Assembly: GCA_028876695.1 (NCBI GenBank)
Contig: JAGWRH010000193.1
Coordinates: forward strand, 1 to 5,887
DNA: 5,887 bases
Origin: Acidobacteriota bacterium
Lineage (GTDB): Bacteria > Acidobacteriota > Terriglobia > Acidiferrales > UBA7541
Direction: 5' to 3'
Part shown: in pieces, positions 1-5,887 of the stretch
Layout: every line of letters starts with the position of its first letter
How positions within the stretch are numbered: position 1 is the stretch's first letter
Program-made: the position numbers and the translations under genes
The notes under the pieces: model-generated
The model's database searches: none
Told to the model about the DNA's origin: nothing
The model's input: only the letters and a program-made list of their open reading frames with translations

Positions 1-46
1 AACACTGCGCGCGCACGCGGCAACGAGCGCCAATAGGCCGAATCAT
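1..46 (-). CDS. Start of the gene downstream of leuS, possibly lptE (partial)
   Basis: An ATG at 46-44 overlaps the leuS TGA stop (45-43) in an ATGA arrangement typical of translationally coupled genes. Only 15 codons lie in the window, reading MIRPIGARCRVRAQC, with no stop before the edge. In E. coli the gene after leuS is lptE, the outer-membrane lipoprotein partner of LptD, so a lipoprotein signal peptide would be expected. The ATG frame does not look like one, but the +1 frame from base 33 reads LALVAACARSV, which does. Either the gene starts in another way, a one-base indel lies near base 33, or this is not lptE. Identity rests on gene order alone, and no strong ribosome site is visible. 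Confidence 0.35.
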   Translation of the reverse strand, partial: MIRPIGARCRVRAQC

Positions 47-2538
47 CGAACTACCACGTTCACGAGCTTGCCCGGCACCACCACCACCTTTACGATCTGC
101 TTGCCGGCGATCAGCGGCCCAACGTGCGAATCGCTCATGGCGCGCGCTTTCAAGTCTTCTTCAGCCACTCCGGCCGCGACCGTGATTCGCGCTCGCACAC
201 GTCCGTTCACCTGCACCGGAACCTCGATTTGCTCCTCGCGGGCGAGATCCTCGCGGTAGCGCGGCCACTTCTGGCTGTACACACCGTCGCCGTGGCCGAG
301 CATCTCCCAGAGCTCTTCGGCGATGTGCGGCGCCATCGGGGAAAGCATCAACACGAGCCCTTCCAGCACGGATTTCAGGGTTGCCGGAGTCACGTTCTGA
401 TCGAGCGGCTCCTGCGCCACCAATTCGTTCACCATCTCCATGATCAGAGCAATGGACGTGTTGAAATGCCAGCGCGTCTCGAAGTCTTCCGTCACGCGCT
501 TAAGCGTCTGATGCAGTCTGCGCACCAGCAGCTTTTCCTTGGGCGTCGCGGCGCCGGCATTTGCGGCGGTTTGCGACGCAACGGTCTTCAGCCGCGGGCC
601 GTGCTTATCGATCAGCCGGAACAAGCGGTTCAGGAAGCGCGCCGAGCCTTCGATGCCCTGCTCGCTCCACTCAAGGTCTTTTTCCGGCGGCGCGGCAAAG
701 AGCGTGTAGAGGCGCCCGGTATCGCAGCCGTATTTCTCGGCGATATCGATCGCGCCCACGATATTGCCCTTCGATTTGGACATCTTCGCGCCGTCCTTCA
801 ACACCATTCCCTGCGAGAACAAGCGCGTGACCGGCTCGCGATGATTCACGAGACCCAGATCGTTCATCACCTTGCAGAAGAAACGCGAGTAGATTAGGTG
901 CAGGATGGCGTGCTCGACGCCGCCGATGTATTGGTCGATGGGAAACCAGTACGCCGCGATCGCTTTGTCGAACGGCGCACTGGAATTGCGGGGATCGGTA
1001 TAGCGGTAGAAATACCACGATGAATCGACGAACGTATCCATCGTGTCGGTCTCGCGTCGCGCCGGCCCGCCGCACTTCGGGCAGGTGGTGTTCAGCCATT
1101 CGGGGACGCTGGCGAGGGGCGATTGCCCTTGGCCGGTGATCGTCACATTCTCCGGCAGGCGAACCGGTAACTCGTTATCCGGCACCGCCACGATTCCGTC
1201 TATCGCGCAGTGCACCACGGGAATGGGCGTGCCCCAGTAGCGTTGCCGCGAAACGCCCCAATCCTTCAGCCGGTACGTTGTTTCCGCGCGCCCGAAGCTG
1301 CCGGCCTCCGCATCCGCGGCCATCTTCCCGATGGCTTCCTCGGACCCGAGCCCGGAATATTCGCCAGAATTTTCGAGCCGGCCGTATTCCGTGTACGCTT
1401 CGGCCATTCGCTCGGCGTTCAGGCGCTCGCCGGAGACCGGCTGCACCACTACCTTGATCGCAAGACGGTATTCTTTCGCGAATTCGAAGTCGCGCTGGTC
1501 ATGCGCCGGAACGCACATCACCGCGCCCGTTCCATACTCCGCGAGGACGAAATTTCCAACCCAGATCGGCATCTTATCGCCGGAAAACGGGTTCACGGCG
1601 AAGCGGCCGGTGAAGAAGCCTTCTTTTTCGGCCGTGGCGATATCGGCCGCTTTTGTGCTGCGCTGCAGCATCGATTTGATTTGCGCGTCCATGGCCGCGC
1701 GCCCCTGGACGCCCTCGAGTAGTTCATCGAGCTTGGCGTGCCCGGCGGCGATCACCAGCGCCGTCGCACCGTAGATCGTGTCGATGCGCGTGGTGAACAC
1801 TTCCAGCGTCGTATTCGCGCTTTCCACCGCGAATTTCACCCGCGCGCCGCGCGATTTTCCGATCCAGTTCTCCTGCATCCGCAGCACGCGCTCCGGCCAG
1901 CCGCCCTCCAGGCGCGGAATGCTTTCGAGCAGGTCGTCCGCGAATTTGGTGGTGGCCAGGAACCATTGCTCGATTTCTTTTGCTTCCACGGGAGTGGCGT
2001 CGTGCTGCCAGCAGAAGCCGTCGATCACCTGTTCGTTCGCGAGCACCGTCTGGCACTGCGGGCACCAGTTGACGCGGCTGCGCTTCCGGTATGCGAGGCC
2101 CCGCTCCAACATGCGCAAGAAAAACCACTGGTTCCATCGGTAGTAATCCGGCTCGCAGGTGGAAATCTCGCGTTGCCAGTCGTAGCTGAAGCCGAAGCGC
2201 CGGCAAACCGCCTTCATTTGCGCGATGTTCGCGTTTGTCCATTCGCGGGGAGCGATGCCGCGCTTGATCGCCGCGTTTTCAGCAGGCAAGCCGAACGCGT
2301 CCCAGCCAATCGGATGCAACACGTTGTAACCGCGCATGCGCTTGAAGCGCGCCACCGCGTCGCCGATCGTGTAATTGCGCATGTGGCCCATGTGCAATGT
2401 GCCCGAAGGATACGGCAGCATTTCGAGGACGTAATATTTCTGACGCGCCGAATCTCCGTCGCTCGCGCGAAATACACCCTTTTCTTCCCATACTCGCTGC
2501 CACTTGGATTCGATCCGCTGCGGGTCGTATTCCGCCAC
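43..2538 (-). CDS. leuS: Leucyl-tRNA synthetase
   Basis: Class I aminoacyl-tRNA synthetase that charges tRNA-Leu with leucine using ATP in the cytoplasm. At 831 residues it is complete (E. coli LeuRS is about 860). Visible features are the HIGH-type motif HMGH (49-52), a zinc knuckle with C159, C162, C176 and H179, the CP1 editing domain with TTRIDT (249-254) and the AHDQRDFEFA motif containing D347, and KMSKS (585-589). The alpha-helical anticodon-binding domain follows, and the end (about 772-831) is the small C-terminal domain. Only a few residues (GMVLKDGA) separate the conserved GMVL from KMSKS, so the leucine-specific insertion found there in E. coli is essentially absent, as I recall for B. 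subtilis. The start is GTG at 2538-2536, preceded by GGAGAG at good spacing. There is no plausible upstream in-frame start. It lies 33 bases after nfo and overlaps the next gene by ATGA, suggesting an operon. Confidence 0.98.
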   Translation of the reverse strand: MAEYDPQRIESKWQRVWEEKGVFRASDGDSARQKYYVLEMLPYPSGTLHMGHMRNYTIGDAVARFKRMRGYNVLHPIGWDAFGLPAENAAIKRGIAPREWTNANIAQMKAVCRRFGFSYDWQREISTCEPDYYRWNQWFFLRMLERGLAYRKRSRVNWCPQCQTVLANEQVIDGFCWQHDATPVEAKEIEQWFLATTKFADDLLESIPRLEGGWPERVLRMQENWIGKSRGARVKFAVESANTTLEVFTTRIDTIYGATALVIAAGHAKLDELLEGVQGRAAMDAQIKSMLQRSTKAADIATAEKEGFFTGRFAVNPFSGDKMPIWVGNFVLAEYGTGAVMCVPAHDQRDFEFAKEYRLAIKVVVQPVSGERLNAERMAEAYTEYGRLENSGEYSGLGSEEAIGKMAADAEAGSFGRAETTYRLKDWGVSRQRYWGTPIPVVHCAIDGIVAVPDNELPVRLPENVTITGQGQSPLASVPEWLNTTCPKCGGPARRETDTMDTFVDSSWYFYRYTDPRNSSAPFDKAIAAYWFPIDQYIGGVEHAILHLIYSRFFCKVMNDLGLVNHREPVTRLFSQGMVLKDGAKMSKSKGNIVGAIDIAEKYGCDTGRLYTLFAAPPEKDLEWSEQGIEGSARFLNRLFRLIDKHGPRLKTVASQTAANAGAATPKEKLLVRRLHQTLKRVTEDFETRWHFNTSIALIMEMVNELVAQEPLDQNVTPATLKSVLEGLVLMLSPMAPHIAEELWEMLGHGDGVYSQKWPRYREDLAREEQIEVPVQVNGRVRARITVAAGVAEEDLKARAMSDSHVGPLIAGKQIVKVVVVPGKLVNVVVR

Positions 2539-2542
2539 GATG

Positions 2543-2548
2543 CTCTCC
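2543..2548 (-). promoter_or_regulatory. Ribosome binding site of leuS
   Basis: On the minus strand GGAGAG lies four bases before the GTG codon at 2538-2536, so its GGAG core is six bases from the start. It supports GTG as the leuS start. The site falls in the 33-base gap after nfo, so leuS can initiate independently while sharing the nfo transcript. Confidence 0.6.
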
Positions 2549-2571
2549 GATGAAATCCTGTGAGTCGCTTG

Positions 2572-3621
2572 TCAGGCGCGTTTCGCCGCGCGCTTGGCCG
2601 GCGTTCGGCGCACGCGCCGGATGGGCGCCGCCTTCGCGATATTTTTCGCCGCCGTGCTCGCGGGCAACGGCTTCCCTGCGAGCTTCCAAAGGAGCGCTAC
2701 GTTCCGGCGATCGTCACCGGGCTTATCGATGGGGGTCTCCAGGATGAAAGCGCGCCCGCTGAGCAGCGGGTGGCTCAAAATCCGCGCGAACGCCTCTGAT
2801 CCAATTTTGCCTTTGCCGATGTGCTCGTGCCGGTCCACCCGCGAGCCAAGCGCTGTTTTTGAATCGTTCATGTGCACCACCGCGACGCGTTCCAACCTCA
2901 CGTTCCGCTCGAGTTCCCGCAGCGTCACGTCCAGTCCCTCGGCCGTGCGAATGTCCCATCCCGACGCAAAAAGATGGGCGGTATCAATGCAGACGCCAAG
3001 GGGCAAATCGGCGCAGGCGTCCAAAATCGCCTTTAATTCCTCGAATTTCGAACCGATCGAGCTCCCTTGACCCGCGGTATTTTCGAGCAGGATCTTTAGC
3101 GGGCCGAGCTTCAGGCCGCGAGCCGCTTGCCGCAAACCCTGCGCGATCGCGAGGATGCCCGCGCCCGCGCGTCCATCGCAAAAGCTGCCCGGATGCGCCA
3201 CCAAAAAATCCGCGCCCAGGTCGATGGCGCGCACGATTTCCTGATGAAACGCCTGCACCGATCGCGCCCGCAGCACCGGATTGGGCGAGGCCAAATTGAT
3301 CAAATAATTCCCGTGAATGACGACCGGTCCAAGCTGCAATTCGCGCCGCCGCGCACGAAATAGTTCGGCGTCCGCGGGGCCGAGCCGCCCGATGCCGCGT
3401 GACCACATCCGTGGACTGGCGGAAAAAATCTGCATGGCGTTGGCGCCCAGATCGTTCGCGCGGTCCAGCGATTGCGCGATATCCCCGGCAATGGAGGTGT
3501 GAATTCCGATGCGCAGCCCGCCGCTCTTCCACAGCGGAACTTCCGGCGGCGGCGCGGGTTCCGGGTGGTATTCGTCGCTGGCGTCGTATTCGACGGCAGC
3601 CCTGTAGCGTTCGTTCGGCAT
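2572..3621 (-). CDS. nfo: Endonuclease IV (AP endonuclease) with extended N and C termini
   Basis: Metal-dependent apurinic/apyrimidinic endonuclease of base-excision repair. It cuts the DNA backbone 5' to abasic sites and clears 3' blocking groups. The TIM-barrel core spans about residues 36-317 of 349. All nine metal-ligand positions known from E. coli Nfo can be matched: H103 (IHGNYLINL), H143 (AHPGS), E180 (LLENTAGQGSSIG), D213 and H216 (GVCIDTAHLFASGWD), H250 (VHMNDSKT), D263 and H265 (SRVDRHEH) and E295 (ILETP). E. coli Nfo is 285 residues. This protein adds an acidic, proline-rich N-terminal stretch of about 35 residues and an Ala/Lys/Arg-rich tail (about 322-349, ending PAKRAAKRA). 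The ATG at 3621 is the only reasonable start, since the extension has no internal ATG, GTG or TTG at a domain boundary. No clear Shine-Dalgarno sequence precedes it. It is first in the leftward unit with leuS. Confidence 0.96.
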   Translation of the reverse strand: MPNERYRAAVEYDASDEYHPEPAPPPEVPLWKSGGLRIGIHTSIAGDIAQSLDRANDLGANAMQIFSASPRMWSRGIGRLGPADAELFRARRRELQLGPVVIHGNYLINLASPNPVLRARSVQAFHQEIVRAIDLGADFLVAHPGSFCDGRAGAGILAIAQGLRQAARGLKLGPLKILLENTAGQGSSIGSKFEELKAILDACADLPLGVCIDTAHLFASGWDIRTAEGLDVTLRELERNVRLERVAVVHMNDSKTALGSRVDRHEHIGKGKIGSEAFARILSHPLLSGRAFILETPIDKPGDDRRNVALLWKLAGKPLPASTAAKNIAKAAPIRRVRRTPAKRAAKRA

Positions 3622-3698
3622 TCTGTCGGTATGCGTGGAAAGCAGCCGCTGCGGTTGGGGACCAGCTCGTAACGCGAGCAGCTCACCCGCGATCGAAG

Positions 3699-3725
3699 TC
3701 TATAGGAAACGGCACGAGCGCGCAA
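3699..3725 (-). promoter_or_regulatory. Weak candidate promoter for the nfo-leuS unit
   Basis: On the minus strand TTGCGC (3725-3720) is followed after 15 bases by TATAGA (3704-3699). Transcription would begin near 3692, giving a leader of about 70 bases before the nfo ATG. Both boxes are imperfect and the spacing is short, so this is only the best candidate in the region. The divergent tRNA promoter lies about 40 bases further out. Confidence 0.22.
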
Positions 3726-3765
3726 ATCAGCGCCGGGAGAGCCGGGGCGACGCGGACGGGGGATT

Positions 3766-3794
3766 TTGTTGCGCGCAGCCGCCGGTGCTATGAT
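3766..3794 (+). promoter_or_regulatory. Promoter of the tRNA-Cys gene
   Basis: TTGTTG (3766-3771) and TATGAT (3789-3794) are separated by 17 bases. The -10 box matches TATAAT at five of six positions and is preceded by TGC, an extended -10 element that would offset the weak -35. Predicted initiation near 3801 leaves about seven bases of 5' leader before the mature tRNA at 3808, suitable for RNase P removal. The call is based on sequence pattern and placement. Confidence 0.6.
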
Positions 3795-3807
3795 ATCGGA
3801 CGCCAGA

Positions 3808-3881
3808 GGCGCGGTCGCCAAGTGGTAAGGCAAAGGTCTGCAAAACCTTTATCGGCAGTTCGATTCTGCCCCGCGCCTCCA
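3808..3881 (+). tRNA. tRNA-Cys (anticodon GCA), CCA encoded
   Basis: The full cloverleaf folds by eye. The acceptor stem GGCGCGG (3808-3814) pairs with CCGCGCC (3871-3877), with U as discriminator at 3878 as is usual for tRNA-Cys, followed by encoded CCA (3879-3881). The D stem is GCC (3817-3819) with GGC (3829-3831) around a loop AAGTGGTAA. The anticodon stem AAGGT (3833-3837) pairs with ACCTT (3845-3849), and the loop CTGCAAA contains GCA at 3840-3842. The T stem GGCAG (3854-3858) pairs with CTGCC (3866-3870) around TTCGATT. There is no mismatch in any stem. It reads UGC and UGU codons. No intron or integrated element is visible at its 3' end. Confidence 0.97.
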
Positions 3882-3935
3882 TATCGAAATCGCGTGTCGC
3901 TCTGTCCCGCTGTTCCGCAATTGAGTCCGCCCAGC

Positions 3936-3964
3936 TTGCAACGTTCAGCGTCATTGTTTATGCC
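3936..3964 (+). promoter_or_regulatory. Weak candidate promoter for the propeller gene
   Basis: TTGCAA (3936-3941) is followed after 17 bases by TATGCC (3959-3964). Only the first half of the -10 box resembles the consensus. It lies about 50 bases before the ATG at 4016. The gene could instead be read through from the tRNA-Cys promoter, since no intrinsic terminator (stem followed by a T run) is visible after the tRNA. Confidence 0.2.
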
Positions 3965-3984
3965 CGGCAATCGCTGCTCCGAAC

Positions 3985-4007
3985 CGGCCTTTCCGAGTAA
4001 ACGGCCG
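3985..4007 (+). promoter_or_regulatory. Leader hairpin just before the propeller gene
   Basis: CGGCCTTT (3985-3992) can pair with AAA (3999-4001) and GGCCG (4003-4007), with C4002 bulged and a six-base loop CCGAGT. The stem ends eight bases before the ATG at 4016. The only Shine-Dalgarno-like GAG upstream of this start sits in the loop. No T tract follows, so it is not an intrinsic terminator of the tRNA transcript. A role in translation control is a guess from position. Confidence 0.3.
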
Positions 4008-4015
4008 CGCCTGGC

Positions 4016-5137
4016 ATGAAGATCCGCCCCAATTACCGGCTTGTTGCGCTCTTGATCATTCTCGCCGTGCTGGCCATCCGCGAGGTGGCTCTCGAGCTTC
4101 GGCCGTCATTTCTTCGGCCAGGGCTTCACATGATGGCGTACGTCAGCAATACGGCTGACGGCACGATCACTGCAATTGACCTCGTGAAACTGTTGCCTGT
4201 CGCCACGATTCCCGTGGGCGCCGATCCGAGCGGCATTCGCGCCGATCCGGCACGCAAAGAACTGTGGGGCCTGAGTGCGGCGGGGGGCTACGCGTGGGTT
4301 CTCGACGTGACGACCAACAAAATCATCGCCCGGATTCCGGTCGGCGCGGCGCCCTACGCGCTCGATTTTTCTCCCGATCGCGTGCACGCCTACGTGGCCG
4401 CCTCCGGGTCGAATTCCGTGGTCGCTATCGATTGCGCGACGCGGCAAATAACCGCTCGTGCTCGCGCCGGACGGCGTCCGTGGATCGCGCGAATTTCTCC
4501 AGACGGCAAATTGCTCGTGGTTACCAACCGCGCGGACGCCACCGTCTCGCTGCTCGACCCGCTCACGCTCGCCACCCGCGGTCTCGTGCACGTGGTTCCC
4601 GATCCCGAGCAAATCGCGATTCTGCCGGACGGCTCGAAGGCTTTCGTTACCTCCGGCACCGCACCCCAAATTTCCGTCGTCGATTTGAGACGAGCCGCGC
4701 TGCTCGCCAACGTGGATCTCGGCGGAACGCCGAGCGACCTGCTGCTCAAGCCCGACGGCGGCGAACTCTACATTTCCTCCGCCAGCGCGCACGGCCTGAT
4801 GGTGATGAATACGCAGACGAACGAACTTGGCGATTTCATGCTGCTTGGCCGCTCGCCTGCATCGGCCTTGCTGTCGCCCGATGGCGCGACTCTTTACGTT
4901 GCCGACCAGGATGCCGGCCATGTAATTCCCATCGCCATCAACAACCGCCTGGCCGCGCATCCAGTCACCGTTGGTCAGGGGCCGGGAGCATCCCAGCTGA
5001 CTCCCGGCGGCGACATGCTTGTGGTGGTTGACTCCGCTTCCGATGACCTCGCCGTGATCCGCGCCCGAACCGGCAGCCTCATTACGCTCATCCCTACCGG
5101 CGAGCGGCCGCGCGACCTGGCGATCGAGACGTTTTGA
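4016..5137 (+). CDS. YVTN/YncE-type beta-propeller protein, membrane-anchored or exported
   Basis: A 373-residue protein with a short basic N terminus (KIRPNYR), a hydrophobic segment (about 9-21) and then a propeller from residue 41 to the end. No lipobox and no clear AxA cleavage site follow the hydrophobic segment, so it may remain as a signal anchor facing the periplasm. The body is eight repeats of the YVTN family: a strand such as AYVSN (41-45) or LYVAD (293-297), a second strand like VVAID, then a VGxxP turn, often with SPDG or a variant after it. The turn prolines fall at 71, 113, 155, 197, 239, 281, 323 and 365. Family members such as E. coli YncE are extracytoplasmic, and many lack an assigned function. 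The exact role and ligand here cannot be told. The frame has a TAA at 3998-4000 and this ATG is the first start after it, so the start is well fixed despite a weak ribosome site. It converges on the next gene. Confidence 0.9.
   Translation: MKIRPNYRLVALLIILAVLAIREVALELRPSFLRPGLHMMAYVSNTADGTITAIDLVKLLPVATIPVGADPSGIRADPARKELWGLSAAGGYAWVLDVTTNKIIARIPVGAAPYALDFSPDRVHAYVAASGSNSVVAIDCATRQITARARAGRRPWIARISPDGKLLVVTNRADATVSLLDPLTLATRGLVHVVPDPEQIAILPDGSKAFVTSGTAPQISVVDLRRAALLANVDLGGTPSDLLLKPDGGELYISSASAHGLMVMNTQTNELGDFMLLGRSPASALLSPDGATLYVADQDAGHVIPIAINNRLAAHPVTVGQGPGASQLTPGGDMLVVVDSASDDLAVIRARTGSLITLIPTGERPRDLAIETF
4136..5134 (+). repeat. Eight tandem 42-residue (126-base) propeller units
   Basis: Units begin at about residues 41, 83, 125, 166, 209, 251, 293 and 335 of the encoded protein. 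The last unit is slightly shorter because the protein ends there. The proline of the G-x-x-P turn recurs at intervals of exactly 42 residues across all eight units. The units are diverged in sequence, so this is an old protein repeat and not a recent DNA tandem duplication. Confidence 0.8.
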
Positions 5138-5181
5138 CGCGCGCCGTTTCATCCCGGACGAGCGATCCCTTCACTGCTACT
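5138..5181. other. Convergent intergenic gap without visible terminator
   Basis: Forty-four bases separate the stop codons of the two convergent genes. I looked for a GC-rich stem followed by a T run in either direction and saw none. The two transcripts may overlap or end by Rho. Confidence 0.5.
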
Positions 5182-5887
5182 TCATTGAACCGTGAACGTC
5201 AATGTGGCCGTCCGCGTGGCCGCATTCGGCGCCGCGGTGCTCGCCGTGAGCGTAACGGTGTAAGTCCCCGGCGACGTTCCCGAAGTCGGCTGCGGACCGG
5301 CTCCGCCACCGCCACCTGACCCGCACGCGGAAATTCCAGCCGCTAGTATCGTGGCAAACGCCAGAATCGACAGATGCCTCAGCGCCCAATTTCCCCGCGC
5401 CACCGCGGAATCGCGGCGCGCCTGGAGTGAACACAGCGCCAGCAGAATCAGCGCGGCAAGCCAGACGCACGCCAGCGCAAAGTTTCCGGCTTTTGGTCCG
5501 CTCCGCGTCCCCGGGCTTCGCAACGCCGCCGCAATCGGCGCCACCGTCGGCACGGACGCGATAAATTGTCCCGAAGACGTGGGCGTGACCTGCACCGACG
5601 GCGGGTTCGTCGCTGGAGTTGTGCTGATCGCGCAAGGTCCCACGTTGGAGCCCGCAGGCGCGACCGAACACGATAAATCAACGGTGTTGCTGAAGCCGCC
5701 GGTCGATGCGATCTGCAGCGAAAAGCTAGCCGTCTGCCCCGGCTGGATCGCCGCCGTGTTTGGCTGCCCGTTGGCGATCAGGGGGCAAAAATCCGCCGCC
5801 GAGCCGCTCAGGGAAATCGCCTGCGGGCTGCCGGGCGCATTGTCCTGAAGCTGTAACACCGCGCCGCGGTTCGGACTGTCTCCACAC
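5182..5887 (-). CDS. C-terminal part of an Ig/ASH-domain extracytoplasmic protein with a membrane-hairpin tail (5' end outside window)
   Basis: The frame is open to the right edge, where it begins CGDSPNRGAVLQLQDNAPGS, so the GTG at 5859 is internal and the gene is larger. The first residues (5797-5886) resemble the last strands of an ASH/choice-of-anchor D type domain (DNAPGSPQAISLSGSA). An Ig-like domain follows (about 5560-5796, with IQPGQTASFSLQIASTGGFS and three cysteines). Next come a hydrophobic segment (5425-5481, FALACVWLAALILLALCSL), a basic loop (QARRD to RGNWALRH), and a second hydrophobic segment ending in ISAC (5323-5382). A run GSGGGGGAG (5296-5322) leads into a last strand region GTYTVTLTA to the stop. 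Arginines between the two hydrophobic segments fit the positive-inside rule, with both ends outside. I recall this type of tail from acidobacterial surface proteins. Function is unknown. It converges with the propeller gene. Confidence 0.8.
   Translation of the reverse strand, partial: CGDSPNRGAVLQLQDNAPGSPQAISLSGSAADFCPLIANGQPNTAAIQPGQTASFSLQIASTGGFSNTVDLSCSVAPAGSNVGPCAISTTPATNPPSVQVTPTSSGQFIASVPTVAPIAAALRSPGTRSGPKAGNFALACVWLAALILLALCSLQARRDSAVARGNWALRHLSILAFATILAAGISACGSGGGGGAGPQPTSGTSPGTYTVTLTASTAAPNAATRTATLTFTVQ

Noticed and set aside
124..897. Plus-strand open frame (257 codons) opposite the 3' half of leuS
   Set aside because: Shadow of the leuS coding strand; composition reflects the complement of leuS codons and no ribosome site supports it.
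1738..2553. Long plus-strand open frame (271 codons) opposite leuS
   Set aside because: It is antisense to the conserved catalytic and editing domains of leuS, has a His/Arg-rich low-information translation and no family resemblance.
3665..3679. Inverted repeat GCTCG-TAACG-CGAGC upstream of nfo
   Set aside because: Only five base pairs with no T run and no second copy; expected by chance at this GC content.
3793..3888. Short direct repeat ATATCG on both sides of the tRNA-Cys gene, as a possible integration scar
   Set aside because: Six bases are too few for an attachment site and no integrase or foreign DNA is next to it. The left copy also overlaps the -10 box.
3727..3954. Small minus-strand open frames spanning the tRNA-Cys gene, reading EARGRIELPIKVLQTFALP
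   Set aside because: This peptide is the antisense translation of a tRNA-Cys gene, a known type of spurious protein annotation.
3399..4019. Plus-strand open frame of 206 codons running from inside nfo through the tRNA to the propeller start
   Set aside because: It reads through a perfect tRNA gene and antisense through nfo, so it cannot be a genuine gene.
4106..5152. A 348-codon open frame on the minus strand, antisense to almost the whole propeller gene
   Set aside because: Its translation is rich in Arg, Gly and His with no recognisable motif, and it mirrors a clear repeat protein on the plus strand. High GC makes such antisense frames common.

Overview
The window is high-GC chromosomal DNA. 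It most likely comes from an acidobacterium of the Terriglobia type. This is inferred from the partial protein at the right end: its tail of two hydrophobic segments, a Cys-Gly-rich run and a short Ig-like strand region ending in a TxTLTFTVQ-type sequence is one I recall as common in that group. There is no mobile element, CRISPR array or obvious horizontally acquired cassette. Most of the window is housekeeping DNA.

Left two thirds, minus strand: nfo (endonuclease IV, 3621 to 2572) is followed after 33 bases by leuS (leucyl-tRNA synthetase, 2538 to 43). The leuS stop codon overlaps, in an ATGA, a possible start of the next gene, which runs off the left edge. By analogy with the E. coli order leuS-lptE-holA, that gene is probably lptE. 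The three genes look like one leftward transcription unit, combining base-excision repair, translation and, probably, outer-membrane LPS assembly.

Middle (3622-4015): a divergent intergenic region holds a complete tRNA-Cys(GCA) gene on the plus strand. It has an encoded CCA end and a good extended -10 promoter just upstream.

Right third: a plus-strand gene (4016-5137) encodes a membrane-anchored or exported YVTN/YncE-type beta-propeller. Its eight repeat units keep an exact 42-residue period. It converges, with a 44-base gap, on a minus-strand gene (5887 to 5182) of which only the 3' part is present. That part encodes the end of an extracytoplasmic Ig/ASH-domain protein with an unusual C-terminal membrane hairpin and an internal lipobox-like motif.

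The points most worth a second look are the internal lipobox in the C-terminal tail, the exact eight-fold propeller repeat, the terminal extensions on endonuclease IV and the reading frame of the gene after leuS. I did not find a clearly new multi-gene system.
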